The notes under the pieces were generated by a model. That model made no database searches, was not told the origin of the DNA, and saw only the letters and a program-made list of their open reading frames with translations. Source: UBA7803 sp041686955 (lineage in GTDB: Bacteria; Pseudomonadota; Gammaproteobacteria; Pseudomonadales; Azotimanducaceae). From it: a stretch of DNA of 24,430 nt. Each line of letters begins with the position of its first letter. Positions within the stretch are counted from its first letter, which is position 1. A program made the position numbers and the translations under genes. Where the stretch lies: assembly GCA_041686955.1 (NCBI GenBank), contig JAWLCV010000059.1, forward strand, positions 1-24,430, written 5' to 3'. Below are positions 17,299-24,430 of the stretch, one piece after another.

Positions 17299-17724
17299 TC
17301 AAGCCTGCGCCGTCACCGCCTGCTCGAGCTGGACGTGACGGAGCAGGCCGGTCTGCTGCCAGACCAGCTCGCCGTCGCGCAGCACGGCGAAAAAGGGGAT
17401 GCCGCGGACCCCGTAGCGGGCCGCGACCTGGGGATTCTCGTCCGAGTTCACCTTCACCACCACCGCCCGGCCCGCCAGGTTGGCCGCGGCCTTCGCCACT
17501 TCCGGCGCGGCCATCTTGCAGGGTCCGCACCAGGGCGCCCAGAAATCCACCAGCACCGGCACCCGGGCCTCCCGGACGATCTCGTCGAATTCGGTCGCGT
17601 TCACCTCCAGCGGCTCCGCGAGCGCCGGCAGCGGCTGATGGCAGGCACCGCAGCGGCCGCTGTCGGCCAGGTGCCGCGGCGGAATCCGGTTGTTCTTTCC
17701 GCAGTGGGGACAACGGCGAATCAC
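17299..17724 (-). CDS. trxC: Thioredoxin 2 (zinc-ribbon thioredoxin)
   Basis: A 141-residue TrxC-type thioredoxin. The N-terminal zinc ribbon has CxxC pairs C5/C8 and C25/C28, followed by a thioredoxin fold with the active site WCGPC at 65-69 and a cis-Pro motif RGIPFF. It reduces protein disulfides in the cytoplasm and may help clear persulfides, given its operon. The true start is GTG at 17724 (minus strand), giving MIRRCPHCG; it has a GAGGAG site 7 nt upstream that overlaps the stop of the heme-protein gene. The longer open frame upstream is a shadow of that gene. It is the third gene of the sqr operon, with a 4-nt gap to its neighbour. Confidence 0.93.
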   Translation of the reverse strand: MIRRCPHCGKNNRIPPRHLADSGRCGACHQPLPALAEPLEVNATEFDEIVREARVPVLVDFWAPWCGPCKMAAPEVAKAAANLAGRAVVVKVNSDENPQVAARYGVRGIPFFAVLRDGELVWQQTGLLRHVQLEQAVTAQA

Positions 17725-17728
17725 TCGA

Positions 17729-18283
17729 TCACTCCTCGGGGGGCCAGTCGACCACGAAGGCGCCGCGAAGCTCACCGGCGCGAAAGCCGGTGGCGCGGTC
17801 GTCCGGGTAGCGTTCCGCCACGGCCGCCTGCAGCGGCGGCGCCAGGTTCTCGCCGTGGCATACCAGGCACATGGGCTGGGTGACGATGGCGCGCATGTAG
17901 CGCGCGCTGCCGTCGCCGGCCACCGCGAAGTATTCGGCCGGTACTTCCGGCAGCGCGCCGCCGGTGATACGCGCAGCGAACGCCTGCAGTACCCGCTCGG
18001 CTTCGGCATCCGGGGCGTTCGCCGGATTGCGGTAACGGATGGCGGTGCGGCTCACCCGGGCCTCGGTGGTGTCGGAGAGCAACCCGGCGATGGCCGGCGC
18101 CTCTTCGCTGCAGACGGCAATGGCGTACACCGGGCCGCCCCGCTGCAGCGCCGCCGTCAGCTCGCGCCCCAGGGTCTCCTGAAACTCGGCCGAGATGGCG
18201 CGGGATCGCTCGAGGCGCGGGTCTTCGGCCCAGGCGCCGCCCGCCCACAGCAGCAGCGCCACCGGCAGGGCGGCGGCCTTCAC
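17729..18283 (-). CDS. DUF3365 (Tll0287-like) periplasmic c-type heme protein
   Basis: A 184-residue exported protein. A signal peptide (residues 1-19, VALLLWAGGAWA) is followed by a DUF3365 domain with the single c-type heme site CLVCH at 139-143. C58 in AVCSEEAPAI lies where the family member Tll0287 is reported to use a Cys as axial heme ligand, so a His/Cys-ligated heme is plausible. The RNPANAPDAEAERV and GELRGAFVVDW stretches are family-typical. The proteins are thought to be redox sensors or small electron carriers. The start GTG at 18283 makes a 4-nt GTGA overlap with the sqr stop, and no earlier in-frame codon gives a signal peptide. Its role beside sqr is inferred, perhaps electron transfer or sulfur-species sensing. 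Confidence 0.85.
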   Translation of the reverse strand: MKAAALPVALLLWAGGAWAEDPRLERSRAISAEFQETLGRELTAALQRGGPVYAIAVCSEEAPAIAGLLSDTTEARVSRTAIRYRNPANAPDAEAERVLQAFAARITGGALPEVPAEYFAVAGDGSARYMRAIVTQPMCLVCHGENLAPPLQAAVAERYPDDRATGFRAGELRGAFVVDWPPEE

Positions 18284-19572
18284 GCCTGCTCCCGGTGCTC
18301 GCCGGACTTCAGGCGCAGGATGCCCAGCGCCTTCAGCACGTACTTCTCGTACACCGGCTCCGTGGATCCGGTTTTCATCTTGCGCATGAAGTACTTCTCG
18401 AACGCCACCTTGGCCCAGTGCACCCACTTGCCCTGCTTCGCCCAGGTGACGTTGCGGGGCGGAATCTGCGGCAGGGCGACGAAGGCCACCCCGTCGTCGC
18501 CCAGGTCCGCCAGGCAGATCGCATTCCAGGTGGCCCGGTGGCTCGGCTCGCGGCCGGCGATGGCGTCCTCGATGTTGTGGGCGATGGCGGTGACCATGGA
18601 CTCGATCATGTAGCCGGTCTTGGGCGCGCCGGTGGGCACGGGGGTAGCTTCCACCGGCGGGATCGCCACGCACACCCCGGCTGAGTAGATGTTGCGGTAG
18701 GTGGGATTGCGCTGGAACTCGTCGATGAGCACGAAGCCCCGGGGATTGCACAGGTGCTCCACCTCGGCCACCGGGTCCACGCCCTTGAAGGCGGGGATGA
18801 ACATGCTGTATCGGGAAGGCAGCTCGTGCTCCCGTAGCGCGTTGCCCTGCTCGTCGTGTTCCGCCACCTTCACCTGATCCGCACCCACCTCCAGGACCTT
18901 GGCGTTGGTGATCCACTTGATGTGGCGTTGCCGCAGCTCCGACTCCAGCAGGCCCTTGGAGTCCCCCACGCCGCCCAGGCCCATGTGACCGATGTACGGC
19001 TCGCTGGTGACGAACGTGATGGGCACCCGGTCGCGCAGCCGGCGCTTGCGCAGGTCGGTGTCGAGGACCATGGCGAACTCGTACGCCGGACCGAAGCAGC
19101 TCGCGCCCTGCACGGCTCCCACCACCACCGGGCCCGGGTTCTTCAGGAACGCCTCGTAGGCGCGGCCCGCGTCCTCGGCGTGGGGGGTGGTGCAGACGCT
19201 GTGGGAGTGTCCTTCGGGGCCGAGCCCCGGTATCTCGTCGAACGCCAGCTTCGGCCCGGTGGTGATCACCAGGTAGTCGTACTCCACGGTCTGGCCGTCA
19301 CCCACCACCAGACGGTTCTGGTCGGGCTCGATTCGCGTCACCGGCTCGGCGATGAAGCGAATGCCCTTCCGCTCCACGTTGGGCCGGATGGGAACCAGCA
19401 CCTGATCCGGCGTGCGCCACCCTACCGCCACCCAGGGATTGGAGGGCGTGAACTGAAAGTGTTCCGAGGTGCCGATCAACGTGACTTCGTGGCCGGCACC
19501 GAGCAGCTTCTTGATGTCGTAGGCGGCAGGCATCCCGCCGAGCCCCGCCCCTATCACTACTACGTGTGCCAT
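18280..19572 (-). CDS. sqr: Sulfide:quinone oxidoreductase-type FAD enzyme
   Basis: A 430-residue flavoprotein of the sulfide:quinone oxidoreductase family, which oxidises sulfide to sulfane sulfur or polysulfide and passes electrons to the quinone pool at the inner membrane. The FAD-binding GAGLGG lies at 8-13. The redox cysteines fit C127 (in VCTTPHAED) and C159 (in GASCFGPAYEF), with C353 (in ICLADLGDDGVAF) as the likely third; C275 and C301 are also present. TPVPTGAPKTGYMIE near 310-324 is typical of the family. The C-terminal 60 residues are basic and aromatic, as expected of a membrane-associating tail. The ATG at 19572 has AAGGAG at 19582-19587 on the minus strand. It is the first gene of the sqr-heme protein-trxC operon. 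A different FCSD-like role is possible but less likely. Confidence 0.88.
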   Translation of the reverse strand: MAHVVVIGAGLGGMPAAYDIKKLLGAGHEVTLIGTSEHFQFTPSNPWVAVGWRTPDQVLVPIRPNVERKGIRFIAEPVTRIEPDQNRLVVGDGQTVEYDYLVITTGPKLAFDEIPGLGPEGHSHSVCTTPHAEDAGRAYEAFLKNPGPVVVGAVQGASCFGPAYEFAMVLDTDLRKRRLRDRVPITFVTSEPYIGHMGLGGVGDSKGLLESELRQRHIKWITNAKVLEVGADQVKVAEHDEQGNALREHELPSRYSMFIPAFKGVDPVAEVEHLCNPRGFVLIDEFQRNPTYRNIYSAGVCVAIPPVEATPVPTGAPKTGYMIESMVTAIAHNIEDAIAGREPSHRATWNAICLADLGDDGVAFVALPQIPPRNVTWAKQGKWVHWAKVAFEKYFMRKMKTGSTEPVYEKYVLKALGILRLKSGEHREQA

Positions 19573-19662
19573 GTCTCTACACTCCTTGCTCCGTATGGAA
19601 CCTTCCGCTAAGCTCGCACACTAATTTAGGAACGTCTTATTTAGATATAGGTGATATTACGT
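19573..19662. promoter_or_regulatory. Divergent AT-rich control region between sqr and the ArsR gene
   Basis: The 90-nt gap separates divergent genes. Its right part is strikingly AT-rich: 29 of 40 bases at 19621-19660 are A or T. It contains a CTAA-T-TTAG near-palindrome (19621-19629), a repeated ATTTAG (19624-19629 and 19639-19644) and ATAT-N5-ATAT (19645-19657). ArsR-type repressors bind such AT-rich elements, so autoregulation and sqr control from here are likely. Exact -35 and -10 boxes could not be fixed. AGGTGA at 19649-19654 is the ArsR ribosome-binding site. Confidence 0.55.
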
Positions 19663-20004
19663 ATGGCAGCCGCGCCCCCGGTACCCGACCCTGAGAACCT
19701 CCTGGGCCATGCGGATTCGGCCGCACAACTGCTCAAGGCCATGGCCAACCCTCATCGCTTGCAAGTTCTGTGCGTACTCGGCGAGGGCGAGCTTTCCGTC
19801 GGCGCTCTGAACGAGCGAATTCCGCTGTCCCAGTCGGCGCTCTCCCAGCACCTGCGGGTGTTGCGCGCCGACGGCCTGGTCACCACCCGCCGCGAGTCCC
19901 AGACCATCTACTACCGGGTGGCGCCGGGGCCGGCGGTGGACGTGATCCGCGCGCTGCACCGGCACTTCTGCAGTGTCGACAACCATAGCTGCATCCGGGA
20001 CTGA
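19663..20004 (+). CDS. ArsR-family repressor of the BigR/SqrR persulfide-sensing type
   Basis: A 113-residue winged-helix repressor. The helix-turn-helix is LSQSALSQHLRVLRADGLV (residues 55-73), followed by a wing TTRRESQTIYYRV. C37 (in VLCVLGEGE) and C103 (in RHFC) are 66 residues apart, the same spacing as the dithiol pair of BigR (C42/C108) and SqrR (C41/C107), which form a tetrasulfide bridge and release DNA on exposure to persulfide. C110 is an extra Cys near the end. No metal-binding CxC motif of classical ArsR is present. ATG 19663 has AGGTGA 9 nt upstream; GTG 19651 lacks a site. It is divergent from sqr and 4 nt before the RND adaptor, so it likely controls both. Confidence 0.87.
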   Translation: MAAAPPVPDPENLLGHADSAAQLLKAMANPHRLQVLCVLGEGELSVGALNERIPLSQSALSQHLRVLRADGLVTTRRESQTIYYRVAPGPAVDVIRALHRHFCSVDNHSCIRD

Positions 20005-20008
20005 CGTC

Positions 20009-21118
20009 ATGACGATACTTCGACCGCCGGGCCGGCTGATCGCCGGCCTGCTGATCACCACGGCCCTGGGGCTGACCGGGTGCTCCGACGAGCCGGCCAC
20101 CACGGTGCCGCCGCGGGCTGCGCCGGCGGAGCTGGACACCGTGGTGGTGGAAGAAGCCGTGGTGCCGCGGGAGACCCTGTTCGACGGCGTGGTGGAGGCG
20201 GTGAACGAATCCACCGTGTCGGCCCAGACCAGCGGCCGGGTCACCGAGCTGAACTTCGACGTCGGCGACTACGTGCCCAAGGGGGAGGTCATCGTCCGCA
20301 TCACGGACACGGAACAGCGGGCCCGGGTGGCCTCGGCGGAAAGCGCTCTGGCCGAGGCTCGCGCCCGGCTCACCGAGGCGCGCCTGGCCTTCGAGCGCAC
20401 CCGTGACGTCTACGAGCGTCAGCTCATCGCCAAAGCCCAGCTCGATGCCGCCGCCGCGGACCTGGAAGCGGCCCAGGCCCGGGTGGAGGCGGCCGACGCG
20501 GCGCTGGCGGAAGCGCGCCAGAACCTGGAATACACCACCATCCGCGCCCCCTACGCCGGCACGGTGGTGGAGCGCCACGTGCAGATGGGCGAGGCGGTGT
20601 CGCCGGGCGAGCTGCTGATGACCGGGCTCTCCCTCGAGCATCTGCGGGTCGTGGTGGAGATTCCCCAGCAGCACATCGGGCCGCTGCGCATGCACAGCGA
20701 GGCCCGGGTGCTGCTGAACGGCGACTCCCTGCCCGCCGCCAGTCTGCGCATCCCGCCCAAGGCGGATTCGGTGAGCCACACCTTCCGGGTGCTCGTGACC
20801 CTGCCCGAGGGCGATTACGGGGTGTTCCCCGGCACCCTGGTGAAGGTGGCGTTCGTCAGCGGCGAGCACCGCCGGCTGCTGATTCCCGAATCCGCCGTGG
20901 TGCGCCGCGGTGAGCTCACCGCCGCCTACGTGGTGGCGGAGGACGGCGGCGTGTCGCTGCGCTACCTGCGCACGGCGACGCCCACCGCCGACGGCCAGGT
21001 GCCGGTGCTCTCCGGGCTCGCTGCCGGCGAGCGGGTGGCGCTGGATCCCCTCGCTGCGGGCACGGCCTACTCGCAGCAGCGCGCCGTGGCGGCCGGGCCG
21101 GCCGGGGGCAAGGAATGA
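20009..21118 (+). CDS. RND efflux periplasmic adaptor, lipoprotein
   Basis: A 369-residue membrane fusion protein. It has a lipoprotein signal peptide with lipobox LTGC and lipidated C25, so it is anchored to the inner membrane. A barrel-sandwich domain with ESTVSAQTSGRVTELNFDVGD (about 66-86) is followed by an Ala/Glu/Arg-rich coiled-coil hairpin (about 100-165), the second lipoyl half (TIRAPYAGTV near 177-186), a beta barrel and a C-terminal domain. ATG 20009 is 4 nt after the ArsR stop, with a GGGA element upstream, and places the lipobox correctly; earlier in-frame codons would overlap the repressor. The ATGA overlap at the 3' end couples it to the permease. Confidence 0.9.
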   Translation: MTILRPPGRLIAGLLITTALGLTGCSDEPATTVPPRAAPAELDTVVVEEAVVPRETLFDGVVEAVNESTVSAQTSGRVTELNFDVGDYVPKGEVIVRITDTEQRARVASAESALAEARARLTEARLAFERTRDVYERQLIAKAQLDAAAADLEAAQARVEAADAALAEARQNLEYTTIRAPYAGTVVERHVQMGEAVSPGELLMTGLSLEHLRVVVEIPQQHIGPLRMHSEARVLLNGDSLPAASLRIPPKADSVSHTFRVLVTLPEGDYGVFPGTLVKVAFVSGEHRRLLIPESAVVRRGELTAAYVVAEDGGVSLRYLRTATPTADGQVPVLSGLAAGERVALDPLAAGTAYSQQRAVAAGPAGGKE

Positions 21119-24100
21119 GCGAGCCGCGTCTTCCCGGGCTGGGGATCTCCGGCCGCATCGCCCGCGCCTTCCTCACCACGGAGATCACGCCCCTGCTGGC
21201 CCTCACCGGCCTGCTGCTGGGCATGTTCGCCGTGCTGGTGACGCCGCGGGAGGAAGAGCCGCAGATCAACGTCACCTTCGCCAACGTCTTCATCGCCTAC
21301 CCGGGCGCCACCGCCCGGGAAGTGGCGTCGCTGGTCACCACGCCGGCCGAGCAGGTGGTCTCCGAGATCGAGGGCGTGGAGCACGTGTACTCCACCTCCA
21401 TGCCGGGGCTCTCGACCCTGACCGTGCGCTTCGAGGTGGGGGAACCGCGCACGGAGGCCATCGTCCGGCTGTACAACGCCTTCTTTTCCAACCAGGACTG
21501 GCTGCCCCCCAACGTGGGCGTCAGTCCGCCGTTGATCAAGCCCATGGGCATCGACGACGTTCCGGTGGTGGCGGCGACGCTATGGAGCGAGGCGAGCGAC
21601 ATCACCGCCGCGGACCTGCTGCGGGTCGCCCACGCGCTCGAGCCTGAGCTGCAGCGGGTACCCGGTACCCGTGACATCGAGATCCTGGGCGGGCCGGACC
21701 GGGTGGTGCACGTGGAGTTCGACCCGGACCGGCTGGCCGGCTACGGGCTGTCTCTGGACGATCTGCGCCGATCCCTGGCCGCCGCCAACGCCTCCCGGGA
21801 TGCGGATGCGCTGGTGCGCGACAACCGGCGGATCCTCGTCCAGGCGGGCACCTTTCTCAGCACTCCGGAGGAGGTAGCGGACCTGGCGGTGGGGGTGAGC
21901 AACGGCGCGCTGATCCTGCTGAAGGACGTGGCCGAGGTGCGCCTGGAGAGCGACCATCCCGACCAGTACGTGACTTTCGGCGCCGGGCCGGCGGAGAGCC
22001 TGGCGGCCATCGTCCCCGGCGAGCGCCACCCCGCGGTGACCATCGCGGTGTCGAAGAAGCCGGGGGAGAACGCCGTGGACGTTTCCCAGGCGGTGATCGA
22101 CCGGATCGACCAGGTGCGTGGCGTCTATCTGCCCGACGGCGTCAACGCCAGCGTCACCCGCAACTACGGTGCCACCGCCGAGGAAAAAGCCCAGACCCTG
22201 ATCCACAAGCTGGTGTTTGCCACGGTCTCCGTGGTGGTGCTGGTACTGCTCACCCTGGGCAGCCGGGAATCCGCGGTGGTGGGCGCGGCGGTGATCGTCA
22301 CCCTGGCCATCACCCTGTTCGCCTCCTGGGCCTGGGGATTCACCCTGAACCGGGTGTCCCTGTTCGCCCTGATATTCTCCATCGGCATTCTGGTGGACGA
22401 CGCCATCGTGGTGGTGGAGAACATCCACCGGCATCTGCAGATGGGCGGGCGCTCTCTCACCGAGACCATTCCCGCGGCGGTGGACGAGGTGGGCGGACCC
22501 ACGATACTCGCCACCTTCACGGTGATCGCCGCGCTCCTGCCCATGGCCTTCGTCACCGGCCTCATGGGCCCCTACATGCGGCCCATCCCCATCAACGCCT
22601 CCACCGGCATGATCATCTCGCTGGCGGTGGCGTTCATGTTCACTCCCTGGCTGTACCGGCGGGTGTTCCAGAACGTGCAGACCGGCCACGAGGCACACGA
22701 CGAGGGGGCCGGCTGGCTCGACCGGTTCTTCACCCGTGCGATGACCCCGTTTCTGCGCCGCGACGACGGACGCGGCTACCGCTGGGGCCTGCTCGCGGTG
22801 CTCATCGTGCTGATCCTCGGCTCCGTGGCCCTGGTGGGGGTGCGGGCCGTGGTCATGAAGATGCTGCCCTTCGATAACAAGAGCGAGTTCCAGGTGCTGG
22901 TGGACATGCCGGAAGGCACCCCGGTGGAGAACACCTATCGGGTGCTCTCCGCCCTGGCCGACCACCTGGAGACCGTCCCCGAGGTGACGGATTACCAGAT
23001 CTACGCGGGCACCTCCGCGCCCATCAACTTCAACGGCCTGGTGCGCCAGTACTACCTGCGCCGGCTGGCCCACCAGGGCGACATTCAGGTGAACCTGCTG
23101 CCGAAGGACGACCGGGCGCGGGATTCCCACAGCATCGCCGCATCGGTGCGCGCGCCGCTGGCGGCGATCGGCGACCGCTTCGGCGCCAACGTCAAGATCG
23201 TCGAGGTGCCGCCGGGACCGCCGGTGCTGGCGCCGCTGGTGGCGGAGATCTACGGTCTCGACTACGAGGGGCAGATGGCCGTGGCGCGCCGGGTGCGCGA
23301 GATCTTCGAGGCCACGCCGGACGTGGTGGACGTGGACGACACCATCGAGGCACCCCAGCCCAAGCTGGTGGTGGAGGTGGACCGCGCCAGGGCGTCCAAG
23401 CTCGGCGTGTCCCAGGCGGCGGTGAGCGCCGCGGTGGCGGCAGCGCTCGCCGGGGAGGACATGTCCTACCTCCACGACCCCCACGCCAAGACGCCCATTC
23501 CGGTGCGGGTGGAGCTGCCGGCGGCGGCCCAGGGCGACGTGGAGCGGATCCGGGCGCTCCGGGTGCGCGCCGACAACGGGGCTCTGGTGCCGCTCTCGGA
23601 GGTGACGGAGATCCGCACCACCACCCGCGACCAGACCATCCACCACAAGGACCTGCTCCCCGTGGTGTACGTCACCGGCGACGTGGCCGGAGAAACGGAC
23701 AGCCCGCTGTACGGCATGGCGGCCATCGCCGGCGAGCTGTCCGAAACCCCCATCGCCGGCGCTCCCATCGCGCAGTACCTCACCGACCAGCCGGACAACC
23801 CTTACGTCTGGTCCATGAAATGGGACGGCGAGTGGCAGGTCACCTACGAGACCTTCCGCGACATGGGCGCCGCCTACGGCGTGGGTCTCATCCTCATCTA
23901 CCTGCTGGTGGTGGGCCAGTTCCGCTCCTACGGCGTGCCGCTCATCATCATGGCGCCCATCCCGCTGACCCTCATCGGCATCATGCCGGGCCACGCGCTG
24001 CTCGGTCAGCAGTTCACCGCCCCCTCGATGATCGGCATGATCGCGCTCGCCGGCATCATCGTGCGCAACTCCATCCTGCTGGTGGACTTCATCCAGCAGG

Positions 24101-24354
24101 AGGTGCGCGCCGGCAAGCCGCTGCAGGAGGCCACCATCTCCGCCGCCGCCGTGCGGGCGCGCCCCATCGCGCTCACCGCCGTGGCCGCGACCTTGGGCGG
24201 GTTCTTCATCCTCGACGACCCCATCTTCGGGGGGTTGGCGGTGTCGCTGATCTTCGGCTTGATCGTCTCCACGGTGCTCACGCTGCTGGTGATCCCGGTG
24301 GTCTACTACCACTATCACTGGCGGGCTGCGGATCTTCGGAGTTCGGAAGGATGA
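21115..24354 (+). CDS. RND efflux permease, second system
   Basis: A 1079-residue RND exporter of HAE1-like build. It has an N-terminal helix (about residues 25-42), a porter loop beginning REEEPQINVTFA, a helix block from about 364, a second porter loop from about 590 and a final helix block. The relay Asp pair D428-D429 lies in GILVDDAIVVVENI. The TM10 position that holds Lys in AcrB-type pumps reads Arg (GIIVRNSILLVDF), whereas the other permease in this window keeps Lys. That marks a different RND lineage, and its start and TGLMGPYMRPIP segment also differ. It is probably co-transcribed with the persulfide-type ArsR gene, which suggests induction by reactive sulfur. Its substrate is unknown and no outer-membrane channel gene is in view. 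Confidence 0.92.
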   Translation: MSEPRLPGLGISGRIARAFLTTEITPLLALTGLLLGMFAVLVTPREEEPQINVTFANVFIAYPGATAREVASLVTTPAEQVVSEIEGVEHVYSTSMPGLSTLTVRFEVGEPRTEAIVRLYNAFFSNQDWLPPNVGVSPPLIKPMGIDDVPVVAATLWSEASDITAADLLRVAHALEPELQRVPGTRDIEILGGPDRVVHVEFDPDRLAGYGLSLDDLRRSLAAANASRDADALVRDNRRILVQAGTFLSTPEEVADLAVGVSNGALILLKDVAEVRLESDHPDQYVTFGAGPAESLAAIVPGERHPAVTIAVSKKPGENAVDVSQAVIDRIDQVRGVYLPDGVNASVTRNYGATAEEKAQTLIHKLVFATVSVVVLVLLTLGSRESAVVGAAVIVTLAITLFASWAWGFTLNRVSLFALIFSIGILVDDAIVVVENIHRHLQMGGRSLTETIPAAVDEVGGPTILATFTVIAALLPMAFVTGLMGPYMRPIPINASTGMIISLAVAFMFTPWLYRRVFQNVQTGHEAHDEGAGWLDRFFTRAMTPFLRRDDGRGYRWGLLAVLIVLILGSVALVGVRAVVMKMLPFDNKSEFQVLVDMPEGTPVENTYRVLSALADHLETVPEVTDYQIYAGTSAPINFNGLVRQYYLRRLAHQGDIQVNLLPKDDRARDSHSIAASVRAPLAAIGDRFGANVKIVEVPPGPPVLAPLVAEIYGLDYEGQMAVARRVREIFEATPDVVDVDDTIEAPQPKLVVEVDRARASKLGVSQAAVSAAVAAALAGEDMSYLHDPHAKTPIPVRVELPAAAQGDVERIRALRVRADNGALVPLSEVTEIRTTTRDQTIHHKDLLPVVYVTGDVAGETDSPLYGMAAIAGELSETPIAGAPIAQYLTDQPDNPYVWSMKWDGEWQVTYETFRDMGAAYGVGLILIYLLVVGQFRSYGVPLIIMAPIPLTLIGIMPGHALLGQQFTAPSMIGMIALAGIIVRNSILLVDFIQQEVRAGKPLQEATISAAAVRARPIALTAVAATLGGFFILDDPIFGGLAVSLIFGLIVSTVLTLLVIPVVYYHYHWRAADLRSSEG

Positions 24355-24355
24355 A

Positions 24356-24386
24356 GAGGGTGATCGGTGGCGAGCGGCGCACCCTC
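24356..24386 (+). terminator. Possible terminator after the second RND operon
   Basis: GAGGGTG (24356-24362) pairs with CACCCTC (24380-24386) around a 17-nt loop, directly after the permease stop and followed at a distance by CCTTTCC. The large loop makes this uncertain. Nothing else is recognisable to the window end. Confidence 0.3.
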
Positions 24387-24430
24387 GCCCGCCTTTCCAT
24401 CCTTCAGGCTCCAAAGAGCGCAACACGCGA

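Noticed and set aside
17690..18613. Plus-strand open frame across the sqr operon
   Set aside because: Shadow of the heme-protein and SQR genes, whose minus-strand products carry CxxCH and FAD/Cys motifs.
21580..24426. 948-codon open frame on the minus strand opposite the second RND permease
   Set aside because: It is a GC-rich shadow. The translation is His/Arg/Gly-rich with no domain, while the plus strand encodes a clear RND permease.
1..24430. CRISPR array, tRNA, integrase or insertion sequence
   Set aside because: No regularly spaced repeats, cloverleaf or transposase/integrase motifs were seen by eye; the window looks like ordinary chromosome.

Overview
The window is high-GC DNA with short intergenic gaps and densely overlapping genes. 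It most likely comes from a halophilic, sulfide-oxidising gammaproteobacterium of an Ectothiorhodospiraceae-like lineage. This is inferred from the gene mix: ectoine hydroxylase (compatible-solute chemistry), sulfide:quinone oxidoreductase with a persulfide-type ArsR regulator, iron superoxide dismutase, TrxC, a BtuB-like TonB receptor and two HAE1-type RND pumps. No rRNA, tRNA, CRISPR array, integrase or transposase was seen.

Region 1 (1-7950, + strand) is a tightly coupled operon. It runs from the 3' tail of an unidentified gene through a MoxR-type AAA+ ATPase, a DUF58 protein, a membrane protein with a VWA-like domain and a large VWA / amidotransferase-fold-like / VWA protein, and ends in a BtuB-like TonB-dependent outer-membrane receptor. 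Four of the five junctions overlap (three of them by 4 nt) and the fifth has a 1-nt gap. The ATPase and VWA partners look like a chaperone/insertion machine; its link to the receptor is unexplained.

Region 2 (7951-9422) is the loosest part. It holds an AT-rich palindrome, a remnant of a small heat-shock (Hsp20) gene, a UNCG-capped hairpin, a stand-alone ectD without ectABC, a terminator and a sigma-70-like promoter.

Region 3 (9423-16540, + strand) is an RND adaptor and permease pair with a 4-nt overlap. It is followed after 72 nt by a soluble multi-PAS hybrid histidine kinase with a C-terminal receiver domain.

Region 4 (16662-19572) has sodB on the + strand, converging at a shared hairpin on a minus-strand operon: sqr, a DUF3365 c-type heme protein, and trxC.

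Region 5 (19573-24430) starts with a 90-nt AT-rich divergent control region. It leads to an ArsR-family repressor whose cysteines C37 and C103 have the 66-residue spacing of the BigR/SqrR persulfide sensors, then a lipoprotein RND adaptor and a second RND permease. Regions 4 and 5 together read as a sulfide/persulfide response unit: the regulator probably controls sulfide oxidation on one side and an RND exporter on the other.
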